NCBI GenBank assembly: GCA_037039925.1
Contig: JAXRKP010000038.1
Location: forward strand, 526,001 to 590,000
Source: Doris montereyensis
Lineage: Eukaryota > Mollusca > Gastropoda > Nudibranchia > Dorididae
DNA: 64,000 nt
Reading direction: 5' to 3'
Positions 1 to 11,740 of the stretch are shown in pieces; position 1 is the stretch's first letter, and each line of letters begins with the position of its first letter. Under the pieces are notes generated by a model. That model worked only from the letters and a program-made list of their open reading frames with translations. It searched no databases and was not told the origin of the DNA. The translations under genes and the position numbers were made by a program.

Positions 1-230
1 TCGACCTCTCAAAATGTTTTGAGTGAAATCTACCACCCCTGGTCCAGGTAGGTGGATTGACACCTAGTCCCATCAGAGACAGAAGATACAAAAGGAGGTC
101 CGTGTGCAGATCACAACATTCTATACATGTTAAAGATCCCTTGGCTGTTTATAGGGCAGTCTGGACAAAATTAAAAATCCTACCAAAACCCCAGATCACC
201 TAAGTTGTGGATGTGGGTAAATCAAATGAA
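1..230 (+). mobile_element. SINE family B, 5' cut by window edge
   Basis: The body matches the copy at 2341-2640: a 'ccaggtaggtggattgac' segment, then 'aaagatcccttggctgttta', then a 3' end near 'gtggatgtgggtaaat'. The tRNA-like head lies off the window. Related copies are at 6263-6576, 8948-9122, 26840-27245 and 50235-50580. Confidence 0.7.
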
Positions 231-1185
231 ATTAAACTTCTATTGTGTAAATTATTATAGAGTGGATTTCACTTATTGAATTTTATGTGAAATGCATGAT
301 TTACCAATGATATTTGGCCTGTATCTGAATTTTAAAATGATATATCAATGAAACTCAAACTGTTTTACAATGCCTGGAAATTAAAACATTACCTTTTTCA
401 AAAATATCGGATGCTAAGTTTTTTGTTGAATTCTTCTTTTTACTGCTTAATCATAGAATTACATGTATGAAAAATGTTAAGAATTTTGTGAAATGCGACA
501 TGAAGGTCTTTAAAACTAAAGTGTCATATCATTAAAATTATTTTTATAATTTGAGTGGCAGGCACAGAACATTGACTTTCAAAGGTTGTGAGAGAACCTG
601 ATTTATTAAATTTACTGAGGAAAAATCTGTAATGGTTTTTTTACTTTAAAATTTTGTTGTTGTTGTAATGTCTGGTAGTTTCAACTTGTCATTGCATAAT
701 TAATTAACTTGACATTCTTCCATATTTGGCATTTTGTATGATTGTCTTGAATTTCTTGGTGCTTGAATTGATAACACATGTAGTTACTATGGCCTGATGT
801 GAATTTCAAATGTGCTTTGAAGTGAAAACAAATAATAGAAAAATTAAACGGATGTATATTTAATATATTAAATAATGCATCATATAATTACATCTTTTCC
901 TTCTTTTATTGCTTTTTGAAATGATCTATCCAACCCAAACGTGAGTGTTGAAAAACTAACTTAGAGATTACATCACATGGTTATGAAAATAAGTAATTGG
1001 CTGCTTCTTCAACTTCTATGTTGTTCAGATGTCTAGTGGAAAAATATAAGTTTCCTTGATGATACAAATTTCAAAAATCTGGCTCAAATGTTGCATTAAG
1101 AATAAGAATTACGTTAAATGAGATTGAGATGTTATTTATTAGATCACTGCCATGCTATTTCTTCTCTGTACTGAATATAATCATA
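231..1185. other. A/T-rich non-coding stretch
   Basis: I see no exon, RNA gene or clear repeat here. All frames are interrupted and base composition is A/T-rich. Confidence 0.5.
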
Positions 1186-1745
1186 ACAAACAACTGCAAA
1201 GACAACACCGAAATAAGGCAAAGGATAGCAAAACAAACATTGCACAATATTAGGGCTGTTGTCTCTAATTTAAAACTGAAAACAGACACGAAAATACTGA
1301 CAGCCCAGACATATGTCTTTTCACACCATTATATGCATGCAAAACGTGGACTTAAGATGCACAATGTCGTAAACTTTTAGAAGCATTTGAAATGTGGATA
1401 TGTAAAAGAATATTGAAAATCCCTGGACAGCCAAAATAACAAACATGGAAGTTCTAGTGAAAATTAGAAAAAATGAGAACTTATAAAGAACATAAAGAAA
1501 AGGCAAATTTTTGGCCATGTGTGGAGACAAAGTGAACAAGAAAAACTAGCAACATCTGGATTCATAGAAGGGACAAGAGCTTGTGGCAGACAACACACCA
1601 CATATGTAACGGTGTTTAAGACAAAACACGTCCGATATCAGCTCCAATTCGGATTTTACAAGAAGCACTGAAGACAGAACAACATGGAGAGGGATGGTCG
1701 GCAATGTGCTGAATAGCGTAAGCCACAAGTGATGTGATGATGATG
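1186..1745 (+). mobile_element. LINE fossil, C-terminal part of reverse transcriptase ORF
   Basis: Broken plus-strand frames read like the end of a non-LTR retrotransposon ORF2. A segment resembling EIRQRIA leads into KRGLKMH (the usual 'YGCEAWTL' zone), then an IPWTAKI-like stretch and a 'FGHV'-like stretch, with stops and shifts between them. The copy ends against a (GAT)n run at 1733-1761, which fits a retroposon tail. It is non-functional. The clade is not assigned; the domain is recognised by family pattern only. Confidence 0.6.
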
Positions 1746-1761
1746 ATGATGATGATGATGA

Positions 1762-2340
1762 CTGTATATAATAATACTAAGGACTACGACTCATTGATAA
1801 ATAACCCTTTTACATAACAAAAGAGAGTTGGTGTGCAAACAGAGCGAAGTTCGCTTTCGTCTCATGTTTCCCTGTCTCTCCTTTTGGTACCCCATTTTGG
1901 TGACTGGAGAATTTAATTTGTAGGAATTGCATTGGGTTCCCTAGAATGGATTCCTCTCTTTTTCCACTTACCAAACCCCAGGAAAAGGTGAGGAGAGATC
2001 AATAAGTTTGGCACTAAATTTCAATCGCCTTTTCCCCACACCAAGTCCTTTGGTTGACTGTACTGTGCACATGCATTATGTGTGAGTACATTTTTACACA
2101 GAGATGTGTTCACATATTTCTGAAAATGAAACTCGAAGCATTGATGTCTAATCTAATTTGTCGCCTCCACTTCTCCTTTCCTCTTTTTCCTTTCCTCTCC
2201 TTGAAAAGGGAGAGGGAAAGGAGGTGAAAGCAAACCCCTTTCTGTTTATACGATTAGTTCAACTTCATTTCGACGCGGTGGTTAGGCATTCATGATTTGC
2301 CTCTACTTCCAGCTTCCATCCATATTTCTGTCCTTCACAG
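1762..2340. other. No gene seen
   Basis: Non-coding sequence without a recognisable element; short C/T-rich runs near 2160-2230 only. Confidence 0.45.
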
Positions 2341-2640
2341 GGGGACTCTGTAGTCCACAGGCAAGGTGTCAACCTCTCAACCGAAAGGTAGTGGTTTCAA
2401 GCCCTGTGAATGGTTGATACATTTTCTCCCCCCCCTTCCCTAGTTCAGGTAGGTGTACCGACACCTAGTCCTATCGGAGACAGACGATAAAAAAGACTTC
2501 CGGTGTGCAGATCACAACACATTAAAGATCCCTTGGCTGTTTACAGGGCAGTCCGGACAAAATTGAAAATCCTACCAAAACTTCCGAAATCACCTTAGTA
2601 ATGGATGTGAGTAAATTGAATAAAAAGCCCTTCGCAGATG
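2341..2640 (+). mobile_element. SINE family B, full-length-like
   Basis: A tRNA-like head carries an A-box-like 'tagtccacaggcaagg' and a B-box-like 'ggtttcaagcc', followed by the family body. It abuts the 45-bp minisatellite that starts near 2655. It is a dead Pol III retroposon, not a tRNA gene, because acceptor pairing and anticodon structure are not preserved. Confidence 0.7.
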
Positions 2641-2654
2641 GCATTAGCTCTCTA

Positions 2655-3945
2655 GGAATTCCCACGTCCTCCTCGATTGTAAGGGATTGTCCGCCCACGT
2701 CTTCCTAGATTTAGTCTATGAATGTAAGGGATTGTCTGCCCACATCCTCCTCGATTTGGTCTATGAATGTAAGGGATTGTCCGCCCACGTCTTCCTCGAT
2801 TTGGTCTCTGAATGTAAGGGATTGTCCACTCCACGTCCTCCTCGATTTGGTCTCTGAATGTAAGGGATTGTCCACTCACGTCCTCCTCGATTTGGTCTCT
2901 GAATGTAAGGGATTGTGCCCACGTCTTCCTCGATTTGGTCTATGAATGTAAGGGATTGTCCGTCCACGTCCTCCTCGATTTGGTCTATGAATGTAAGGAT
3001 TGTCCGTCCTCCTCGATTTGGTCTATGAATGTAAGGGATTGTCTGCCTCACGTCCTCCTCGATTTGGTCTATGACATCCTCCGATTTGGTCGAATGTCTA
3101 TGAATGAGATTGTCCGTCCTCCTCGATTTGGTCTATGAATGTAAGGGATTGTCCGTCACGTCCTCCTCGATTTGGTCTATTGTGCTCACGTCCTCCTCGA
3201 TTTGGTCTATGAATGTAAGGGATTGTCCGCCCACGTCCTCCTCGATTTGGTCTATGAATGTAAGGGATTGTCCGCTCACGTCCTCCTCGATTTGGTCTAT
3301 GAATGTAAGGGATTGTCCACTCACGTCCTCCTCGATTTGGTCTATGAATGTAAGGGATTGTCCACGTCCTCCTCGATTTGGTCTATGAATGTAAGGGATT
3401 GTCCGCCCACGTCCTCCTCGATTTGGTCTATGAATGTAAGGGATTGTCTGCTCACGTCCTCCTCGATTTGGTCTATGAATGAGGGATTGTCCGCCCACGT
3501 CCTCCTCGATTTGGTCTATGAATGTAAGGGATTGTCCGCCCACGTCCTCCTCGATTTGGTCTATGAATGTAAGGATTGTCCGCCCACGTCCTCCTCGATT
3601 TGGTCTATGAATGTAAGGGATTGTCCGCCCACGTCCTCCTCGATTTGGTCTATGAATGTAAGGGATTGTCCGCTCACGTCCTCCTCGATTTGGTCTATGA
3701 ATGTAAGGGATTGTCCGCCCACGTCCTCCTCGATTTGGTCTATGAATGTAAGGGATTGTCCGCCCACGTCCTCCTCGATTTGGTCTATGAAAGAGATTGT
3801 CCGTCCTCCTCGATTTGGTCTATGAATGTAAGGGATTGTCCGCTCACGTCCTCCTCGATTTGGTCTATGAATGTCAGGGATTGTCCGCCCACATCCTCCT
3901 CGATTTGGTCTATGCATGTAAGGGATTGTCCGCTTCTGTGTTCTC
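2655..3945. repeat. 45-bp minisatellite, about 28 copies
   Basis: The unit contains 'cctcctcgatttggtctatg' followed by 'aatgtaagggattgtccgcc'. Early copies vary (Cgatttggtctctg and shortened units), while 3380-3780 is highly uniform. Several units lack 9-14 bp (for example near 3000, 3075 and 3480). Because 45 is divisible by 3, the array is open in several frames as 15-residue repeats. I do not regard these as coding. Confidence 0.95.
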
Positions 3946-5735
3946 CGTGGTTTGGTCCCACAAGATGACGTCGTGAAAGATTTTGTCTACGTTTTGCCAA
4001 CAGTATCCACTGGATCTTTGGCGTCTTTTCTTCGTTAGCCCTTTTCCCAAAGAAACATTTACAAACTCTTTCGGGACATTGATCCGAACACCATGTGACA
4101 TTTTGAAAGAAAGCGGATTGTCGACAGATCAGTGTTCTAATCAGTGATCAATGTTTAACACATTGACTATAGTTTTATAATATTTTCATGTATTTATCCG
4201 CTCACTTTCGATTTTTTTAAAGTACCTTATGTTATACCTGGAAGGGATTGTCAGAAACGTTAGTCGATTTGGTCTATGAATTGTGCCACGGTGGACAGGT
4301 TTACTTCCAATTGGTCAAAGAAACAAAGACGTTCTCTTCATTTCATCCACGGACACACATATGGCTACCAACCAACCAACCAACCAGTGGAGATCGCTTT
4401 GGCTATTGTCCGCCCAGTGCTATTTTTTCCTTCATTTGCAATTCTCTCGCTCACGTCTTTTCCAGTCGATTTGGATCTAAAGAAAACTGGAAGAAAAATT
4501 GATGAAAGACCTCGAATAATAATAATAATAATATGATGATGATGATAATAATAACAATAATAATAATTCCGTGATGAGATTTATAATATGAAACAGAATG
4601 AATGATAAGAGAATAGCTAAATCAGCATGAATGTAGGGTGTTAAAACCCAAGGTAAAAAAGACCTTGATTTGCAGACCGTGGAGAAAGTGGGAAGAATGT
4701 CTAAAGAGGCCCTAAATTAAAAAAATATAACCTTCAGAGAAGGAAACAGAAAATGTCAGGTTTGGTAAGATGGTGAAAAATTATTCCAGGCATACAAACC
4801 CATCCACTGGATCTTTGGCGTCTTTCTTCGTTGGCCCTTTTCCCAAAGAAAGCAAAATAAAACGGGAACTGACTTATATAAAATTTTTAAAAAAAAGAAA
4901 GAAAAAAAGATTACAGGGTGGCTCAAAAGTTGCCTTGCCCACACATTATTGATGTCTTGATGTCACCATGTTCACATTTTGGAAAGAAAGTAAAGGATCG
5001 ACAGATTTTGTTCTACCACACATTTTGAACACATTGACTATAGTTTTATAATATTTTCATGTATTTATAGATATGATTTTTTTTTACCCACACATTATTG
5101 ATGTCTTGATGTCAGAAACGTTTTTGAGAACATGAGATTCTGTAAGGTGGACATGATTTTGGTTTTCAAAGAAACAAAGACGTTGATGTCTTGATGTCAT
5201 CCACGGACAGACATGGATCCAACCAACCAACCAATATGATTTTGGTTTTGCTGCTGCCAGTGCTATTTTTCCTTCATTTGCAATTCTCTCGTTCAGTCTT
5301 TTCCATAGATTTTGATCTAAAGAAAACGATTTTTTGATTTAAGAGAATAACATTATTGAAAAATTGATGTCACGGTTTGATATATAGACATGGATAATAA
5401 TAATAGGATATGATTTTGATAATATATATAATGCAGGAAACAGAATGAATGATATGAGAATAGTTTAAATCAGCATGCATGATGTGTTAAATGTCAAGGT
5501 AAAAGACCAAAAAAGGCAGATCGTGGAGAAAGGGGATGATTTTGGTAAAGAGGCCCTAAATTAAAAAAATTAACCTTCTTGATGTCACGGTTTTCAGACA
5601 TGGATCGCCTGGTGAAAAATGATTCCAGGTTTACACCGGAAACAAAATAATGTCGGGAACTGACTTTTTAAAATTTTTAAAAAGAAAGAAAAAAGATACA
5701 ATACAGGGTGGCTTTTGCCTTGCCCACACATTATT
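3946..5735. repeat. Two diverged ~850-bp direct repeats, mosaic with flanking arrays
   Basis: Landmarks recur 790-870 bp apart: 'ccactggatctttggcg' at about 4008 and 4800, 'aacacattgactatag' at about 4157 and 5028, 'ccttcatttgcaattctctcg' at about 4424 and 5270, 'gccctaaatt' at about 4709 and 5551. Copy 1 contains scattered pieces of the upstream 45-bp unit; copy 2 contains scattered pieces of the downstream 76-bp unit. Both include the 3' tail of a LINE fossil like that at 41640-41790, and an (AAT)n run lies at 4517-4568. Confidence 0.75.
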
Positions 5736-6250
5736 GATGTCTTGATGTCACGGTTTTGAGACATGGATCGTAAGTAAAGGATATGATTTTGGTTTTACCC
5801 ACACATTATTGATTTCTTGATGTCACGGTTTTGAGACATGGATCGTAAGTAAAGGATATGATTTTGGTTTTACCCACACATTATTGATTTCTTGATGTCA
5901 CGGTTTTGAGACATGGATCGTAAGTAAAGGATATGATTTTGGACATTGATTTCTTGATGTCACGGTTTTGAGACATGGATCGTAAGTAAAGGATATGATT
6001 TTGGTTTTACCTTGATGTCACGGTTTTGAGACATGGATCACATTATTGATTTCTTGATGTCACGGTTTTGAGACATGGATCGTAAGTAAAGGATATGATT
6101 TTGGTTTTACCCACACATTATTGATTTCTTGATGTCACGGTTTTGAGACATGGATCGTAAGTAAAGGATATGATTTTGGTTTTACCCACGCATTATTGAT
6201 TTCTTGATGTCACGGTTTTGAGACATGGATCGTAAGTAAAGGATATGAGA
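5736..6250. repeat. ~76-bp minisatellite, about 7 copies
   Basis: The unit contains 'ttgatttcttgatgtcacgg', 'ttttgagacatggatcgtaa' and 'ggatatgattttggttttac'. Two units are shortened (near 5941-6055). The last unit leads directly into SINE-B at 6263. Confidence 0.93.
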
Positions 6251-6262
6251 TGATTTTGGTTT

Positions 6263-6576
6263 TACCTACATCCACAACTAAGGTGATATTGAAGTTTTTA
6301 ATGTTGTCTACTCGGGCTGCCCTGTAAACAGCCAAGGGATCTTTAAGGTGCAGAGTGTTGTGATCTGCACACAGGGCCTCTTTTTTACCGTTCGTCTCCG
6401 ATGGAACTAGGTGTCGATCCATCGACCTGGACTGAGGGGAGGGGGGGGCTAGATTTTACTTTCCTCCCTCCAAAAAAAATAAAAATTCGAGATAATTGTT
6501 TGATCGTAGGCGGGGCTTGAACCCACTACCTTTGGGTTGAGAGGTCGACACCTTGCCTCTGGAGTACCGAGTCCCC
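6263..6576 (-). mobile_element. SINE family B, minus orientation
   Basis: Starts with 'cctacatccacaactaagg' and ends with the reversed tRNA-like head ('cttgaacccactacc', then 'ggagtaccgagtcccc'). B-box and A-box-like blocks are recognisable. Confidence 0.7.
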
Positions 6577-6734
6577 AGCAAGTAGAGGACAATGCAATGA
6601 CCTCCAAGTTTCCTTGACCTACACCACGTGACTCTTTGGAGGAGGGTGGTGAAGGTTTATACGTGTCAATGTGTCTGTTATGATAACTCTGTATGTCTGT
6701 CTGTCTGTCTTGCTCTTTCTCTACCTCTCTATTC

Positions 6735-6895
6735 ATCTCTGCCCGTCTTTCGTGGGTGGTAGGTGCTTGTTACTGGTAGGTCCTACTGACGTCTTTTCAC
6801 TCTTTCACTTATCAGTCATCTTGCTCTTTCCTCTTATTTCACCATGAGATCACTGCATATGTTAGACTGGATACATTTAAATGAAACAAAAGCCT
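6735..6895 (+). repeat. Dispersed repeat C
   Basis: Matches a ~130-150-bp family with 'ggtaggtcctac', a pyrimidine-rich middle ending in 'tttcctctta', 'gagatcactgcatatg', then 'tttaaatgaaac'. At least a dozen copies are in the window, several with (caaa)n tails that suggest a retroposon. Confidence 0.6.
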
Positions 6896-7857
6896 GTTTC
6901 TCTCGTGGAGTTTCCTCATTCTCCTTCAGGCACTTGTTGCTACAAAGACTAGAATGTCATGAGTAATTGAAACTCAAAATGTTGTTCACTATCTTATCAG
7001 CTCGTGTTTAAAGCTAAAGCAAACTTGTCTTTATTGTATTGGGACAATGATGAAAGAAAAGGATTTTGTCACTAGATAAAGAGTGATTAATACAAGTTAT
7101 TCTTTGTATTCTGAAATTGATTATGAAAATTCGCCCACATGTATGTCAAATGTTAGTTATATTCTCACTTTTGTTCTCAAGTGAAGTTTAGATTAGTTCT
7201 AAGTTCGATGAGTCAGTGCTGACACTACAGTAATATTATTGTATTGTGTGTCGATTGGTTTATCTTTTGAAACATTATTCCACTTCCTTCTGATTGTCGC
7301 TTTAAAAAAATATATCACTTAATATCATATCAGCATCGTTGTCTCTTACACCTTTGATGGATCAGTCTGTCAAAATAATGATTGTCAACTTGATTTTATG
7401 CGATAGTAAATCTCATTAACCTCATTAGTGTCTGACTCGATCTAATAATTGTACCTGATAACACCTGGGTATAACACGTTTGTATGATATATACAAATAT
7501 GTTTGTATGATATATACAAATATATATATATATTATATATATATATATAGATGTATAACTCAGCGTGAAAAGATGGGTCGGGTAATGGGTGACTCAGGCA
7601 ACTCAATTTGAAATGATTTTTTTACGTTGAAATTACATTCAATAGACTTTAAAATGATTGCTCTGTCTACAGAAGCAACGGCAATCCTTAATTCATAGAA
7701 ATGTACGTGTAAGAGGCATGTTAATGCAAACGCATTAGGGAAACGCTCATTGTCAGTGTGGACATTTGAAAACGGCCATGTTGAAATGTGCCGTAGAAAG
7801 TTAGATTTTTTAAGTACATTGCTATTTTGATTTGATTTGATTTACCCACACCCACCA
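6896..7857. other. No gene seen; short (TA)n near 7500-7550
   Basis: A/T-rich sequence. A 'tttgtatgatatatacaaata' motif is doubled at 7480-7525 and runs into (TA)n. No coding signal. Confidence 0.5.
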
Positions 7858-8037
<180 letters not shown>

Positions 8038-8094
8038 TGATACTAAACATGCATATTCTTATAATAATATGCAAACGAATACACAGAATACAAG

Positions 8095-8890
8095 GAGGAA
8101 GTGGTCAAGACCATAAATCAGCTCAACACAGCAGGGCCTGATAGTGTTTCAAACGAAGGTGGATGCTATCACAACAGCAGATGTGCTATACATGTTATTG
8201 GTTGTTTTTTTTTGGGTTTTTTTTTACCAAGGTTTGGGAAGAGGAACGATACCCTAAAGAGTGTAAGAATGAGACATAGCTAAACTACCAAAGAAGGAGA
8301 TCTCGGAAATTACAACTACAGATGAAAAACATTGGTATCTGTATACAAATCCAACAAAGTGTTTAGCAGGACGCCGCCTCACTGAATCAAGACACAGTCG
8401 ATTTAAATCCGAGAGACCAAGACGTTGGCCCTCGGAGAAAATCGATCATAATATACAAACTAACATCGCCACTTCAAGAGTAATAACTGAGCATTCCCAC
8501 GAGTGGAACTCCCCTCCTATTACTTTCATATATTACTAAATGGCATCTGACATGCGACACTACGGAATGTCAGAGAAAATAGTTGACCTAACAGAGAGAA
8601 TGCACGAAAGTATAAGATGCAAAGCACCTCATGAAGACGAGCGACCGGAAGGGCCAGAAGAGAAACAGGAGCACTCCAGGACTGCCCAGCTACACACCAT
8701 CCCCCCTTCACATTAACAACAGACTGGCTGATGAAAAGGACCACAGCATGAATGAAAAAAATGGAATTCTATACTATTAAGACTGCGACCAAAAACTCGA
8801 TGACTCAAATCCTGCAGACGATCCTGTGACCCACCGACCGAACTGATGGCAAAGCTCTCAAGATTCACCAGTTTAAAATACATGATGGAA
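8095..8890 (+). mobile_element. LINE fossil, reverse transcriptase core
   Basis: Plus-strand fragments in changing frames match the order of a non-LTR reverse transcriptase: 'NTAGPDSV' (fingers), 'KVWEEERYP', 'GDLGNYNYR', a 'KVFSRT' block, 'EWNSP', 'MRHYGMSEKIVDL', and 'DWLMKRTT'. The catalytic Asp-Asp region near 8790-8820 is degraded. Multiple stops and shifts make it a dead copy. The clade is not assigned. Confidence 0.75.
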
Positions 8891-8947
8891 AGTAGGAAAT
8901 TTATGAGGAACACAACGACGACCACTGAGGTGATCTCGAGGTTCTTG

Positions 8948-9122
8948 GTGGTAGGATCCACCTACCTGGACCTTTGACCCCTTGGACCCCTTGGACCGAG
9001 GGAAATGGGAGGGGAGGGTGAGAAAAAACCCTCGAGAAAATGTTTCGACCGTTGGTGAGACTTGAACCCATGATCTTTTGGTTAAGAGGCCGACACCTTG
9101 CCCCTGGACTACCGAGTCCCCT
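8948..9122 (-). mobile_element. SINE family B, head-containing fragment
   Basis: Minus-orientation tRNA-like head with 'cttgaacccatgatc' and 'ggactaccgagtcccc'; the body is truncated, with local 'cccttgga' duplication. Confidence 0.65.
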
Positions 9123-9250
9123 GGTACACTGCTTAACACAAATTTATTTATTATTATCTTTTCTCCAACTGAGTTAATTGCATGGTATTAATATAGTAAC
9201 TCGATCCATTGACATAAAACACACACATACACACACCCACACACACTGTA

Positions 9251-9520
9251 CTCGGTGGCCGAGTGATTAGGCTGCCGGACTGGGGATCATGACGTCCTGG
9301 GCTCGAATCTGGCAAAGCCAGGCCCGATGTTGTGTTCCCTGGGAAAGACACTTAACACGCATTTCCCCACTGGACACAGATGAAAAATGAGTACAAGCAC
9401 TAGCTTGGAAGATAAAAGCTGTGTCAGACTAGCGCCCTGTTCTGTTTCCCTTCTATCGAAACCAAGATAAACTCTGGCTCTATGGGCCGTAATAACCTTA
9501 AAGGAACTTTACATAAATAA
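9251..9520 (+). mobile_element. SINE family A
   Basis: The tRNA-Leu/Ser-like head holds an A-box ('ggtggccgagtgattagg') and B-box ('ggctcgaatc'). A family-specific body follows ('gacacttaacacgcatttcc', 'gtcagactagcg'), ending in 'ccttaaaggaactttac'. It is preceded by (CA)n at about 9220-9248. Confidence 0.85.
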
Positions 9521-9540
9521 AAAACCACACACACATACTC

Positions 9541-10535
9541 TCTCCCCTATCTCCGCCCCCCTCTCTCTCTCTCTCGCTCGCTCTCTCCCCCTCTCGCTTG
9601 TTCACTTCACCTCTCGCTCGCTCACTCTCCCTGTCGCTCGCTCACTCTCCCTGTCGCTCGCTCGCTCACTCTCCCCTGTCGCTCGCTCACTCTCCCTGTC
9701 GCTCGCTCGCCTCCCTCTTGCTCGCTCGCCCTCCCTCTTGCTCGCCGCCCTCCCCTCTCGCTCGCCTCCCTCTCGCTCGCTCTCTCCCCCTCTCGCTCGC
9801 TCACTCTCCCTCTCGTTCGCTCCTCACTCCCCCCTCGTTCGCTCGTCGCTCTCCCCTCTCGCTCGCTCGCCCTCCCCTCTCGCTTGCTTGCCTCTCCCCT
9901 CTCGCTCTTGCCCTCTCCCCTCCCTCTCGCTCGCCCTCCCTCCCGCTCGCTCACTCCCCCTCGCTCACTCACTCCCCCTCTCGCTCGCTTGGCCTCCCTC
10001 TTGCTCTCTCCCCTCTCACCCTCTCGCTCGCTCGCCCTCTCACCCTCTCGCTCGCTCACCTCCCTCACGCTTCGCCTCTCCCTCCTCTCTCGCTTGCTCG
10101 CTTCTCCCTCTCGCTCGCTCTCAATCTCTCTCGCTCGCACACCCCCTCCCTCTCGCTCGCTCGCCCTCCTCTTGCTCGCTCTCTCAATTTCTCTCGCTCG
10201 CACACCCTCCCTCTCGCTCTCAATCTCTCTCGCTCGCTCTCAATCCCTCTCGCTCACTCTCAATCCCTCTCGTCTCGCTCACCCTCCCTCCCTCTCGCTC
10301 GCTCACCTCCTCCTCTCCCTCCCTCCCTCCCCTCTGCTCGCTCACCCTCCCTCCCTCTCGCTCGCTCTTCCTCTCTCTCGCTCGCTCGCCCTCCCTCTCG
10401 CTCACTCATCCTCCCTCTCTCTCGCTTGTTCTCAATCTCTCTCTCTCTCTCGATCGCTCTCTCTCTCTGTCTCTCGCTCTCTCTCTCTTTCTCTCGATCT
10501 CTCTCTCTCTCTCTCTCTCTCGCTCGTTCGCTCTG

Positions 10536-10613
<78 letters not shown>

Positions 10614-10617
10614 TTCT
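9541..10617. repeat. CT/CG-rich simple-repeat block, ~1.08 kb
   Basis: Variants of 'ctctcgctcgctcactccc' grade into pure (CT)n at about 10500-10610. Stop codons are rare by composition, so open frames of more than 400 codons occur on both strands; I do not regard them as genes. Confidence 0.95.
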
Positions 10618-10689
10618 CAGTGTGTGTATATGCTGTATATCGATCTTTCTCCACCAAATTGCTTGTCACTGTTGCCATCCCTCCCCTTA

Positions 10690-11130
10690 AAAGAAACAAA
10701 ACCTAAAAATATAGACAAACAACTCACTCAAAACCAAACAAACAAACAAACAAAACAAAGAAGAAAACAAAAGAAACAAAAGCAAAGCCCCAAACACACC
10801 CACACAAAATCCCCCACACAGACATTACAAAAACCAAACAACGACACTACCCTCCCCCCCCACTATAATACAGTCCTGTAAATACATGGATAAATTAACG
10901 AGGAAAAGGAATGAATAGTGAATAAACAAATGAATGTATAAAAGAGCAAATAAATGAATATATAGATGAAAAGATAAAGAAATAAAGAAAGAACGAAAGA
11001 AACAAACAAAACAAATAAATAAAAATAAAGAAGGAAAGAAAGAAGGAAAGAAAGAAAGAAAGAAAAAAGAAAGAAAGAAAGAAAGAAAGGAAGAAAGAAA
11101 GGGAGAATAGAAGAAAGAAAGAAATGAGAA
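10690..11130. repeat. A-rich (CAAA)n and (GAAA)n tracts
   Basis: (CAAA)-type repeats at about 10700-10800 and GAAA/AAAT-type repeats at about 10910-11130. No coding signal. Confidence 0.85.
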
Positions 11131-11239
11131 CCTTTTTCGAAGGTGTGCGCTGTGCACTCTCCAGGTGCTCCACGTGATTCCATTTGCTTCTCAAGGGCAT
11201 TTCAAATTTGATGTTCCTAATGTGTTGGTGTCGTGAGTG

Positions 11240-11547
11240 GTAATTTTTTTTCTTATGACCTATTGGTCCTTCCTGTGTTGGTTGAATACTGCGTGACAAG
11301 AATTGATGGAGAATCAATAAGTTGCGCGAGCTGTTTGCTGTCCCGATCGGCTCCTGGGCACAGCCATCTCTGCCCTCCGGAAACTACGAGGAGACACGGG
11401 CACTGTAGTTGTCACGTGATCTCACTGTTGGTAAACATGGCGCTGCGCTAAGTTTGATAAACTTGCCTCTTCACGCTTGTCTTCAAAGGAGGATACTTTT
11501 CGGGATATTGTTCAGTTGTTGAAGTTGTGTTTGTGTTGTTTGATGTA
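11240..11547 (+). promoter_or_regulatory. Putative PLD promoter / 5' UTR
   Basis: Base composition shifts to CpG-containing, higher-GC sequence just before the proposed start codon. An E-box 'cacgtg' lies at 11413-11418. A five-codon upstream ORF (ATG at 11437, stop TAA ending 11451) precedes the main start. The transcription start cannot be placed from sequence alone. Confidence 0.35.
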
Positions 11548-11740
11548 ATGGCTTCGGCCATTGAGGGTGATGGTGCTGTACCAGATACGACCCGTGAATT
11601 CTTAAGGTCTTTTTCAACTACAGAATATAATGTAGATTCAGACACGGATTCGGACTACGCCGAACTCACGCCTATTCCTGAAACTCCGGACGGAGCTCTA
11701 GACGAGTTTGATGCAGGAGACGGGGACGGTCTTCACATTG
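11548..11740 (+). CDS. PLD1: PLD exon 1 (tentative), acidic N-terminus
   Basis: The ATG at 11548 has a purine at -3 and G at +4. It opens a 64-codon acidic, Ser/Asp/Glu-rich segment (motifs 'VDSDTDSDYAEL' and 'TPIPETPD'), ending phase 1 at a strong donor 'gtaagatg'. Acidic disordered N-termini before the PX domain are usual in PLD1/2, and no other gene is in view. The link is inference: the next exon found (16310) needs a preceding exon ending in phase 2, so at least one PX exon must lie between. It could instead be the first exon of another transcript. Confidence 0.5.

Noticed and set aside
2652..3968. Open frames with 15-residue repeats on both strands
   Set aside because: A 45-bp array whose unit length is a multiple of three; open frames follow from the repeat, not from coding.
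9598..10881. 427-codon open frame (and >190-codon frame on the minus strand)
   Set aside because: Made entirely of CT/CG simple repeats; the protein is Leu/Ser/Arg low complexity and the opposite strand is open too.
11437..11451. Five-codon ATG frame as the true PLD start
   Set aside because: Stops at once; listed only as a possible upstream ORF.
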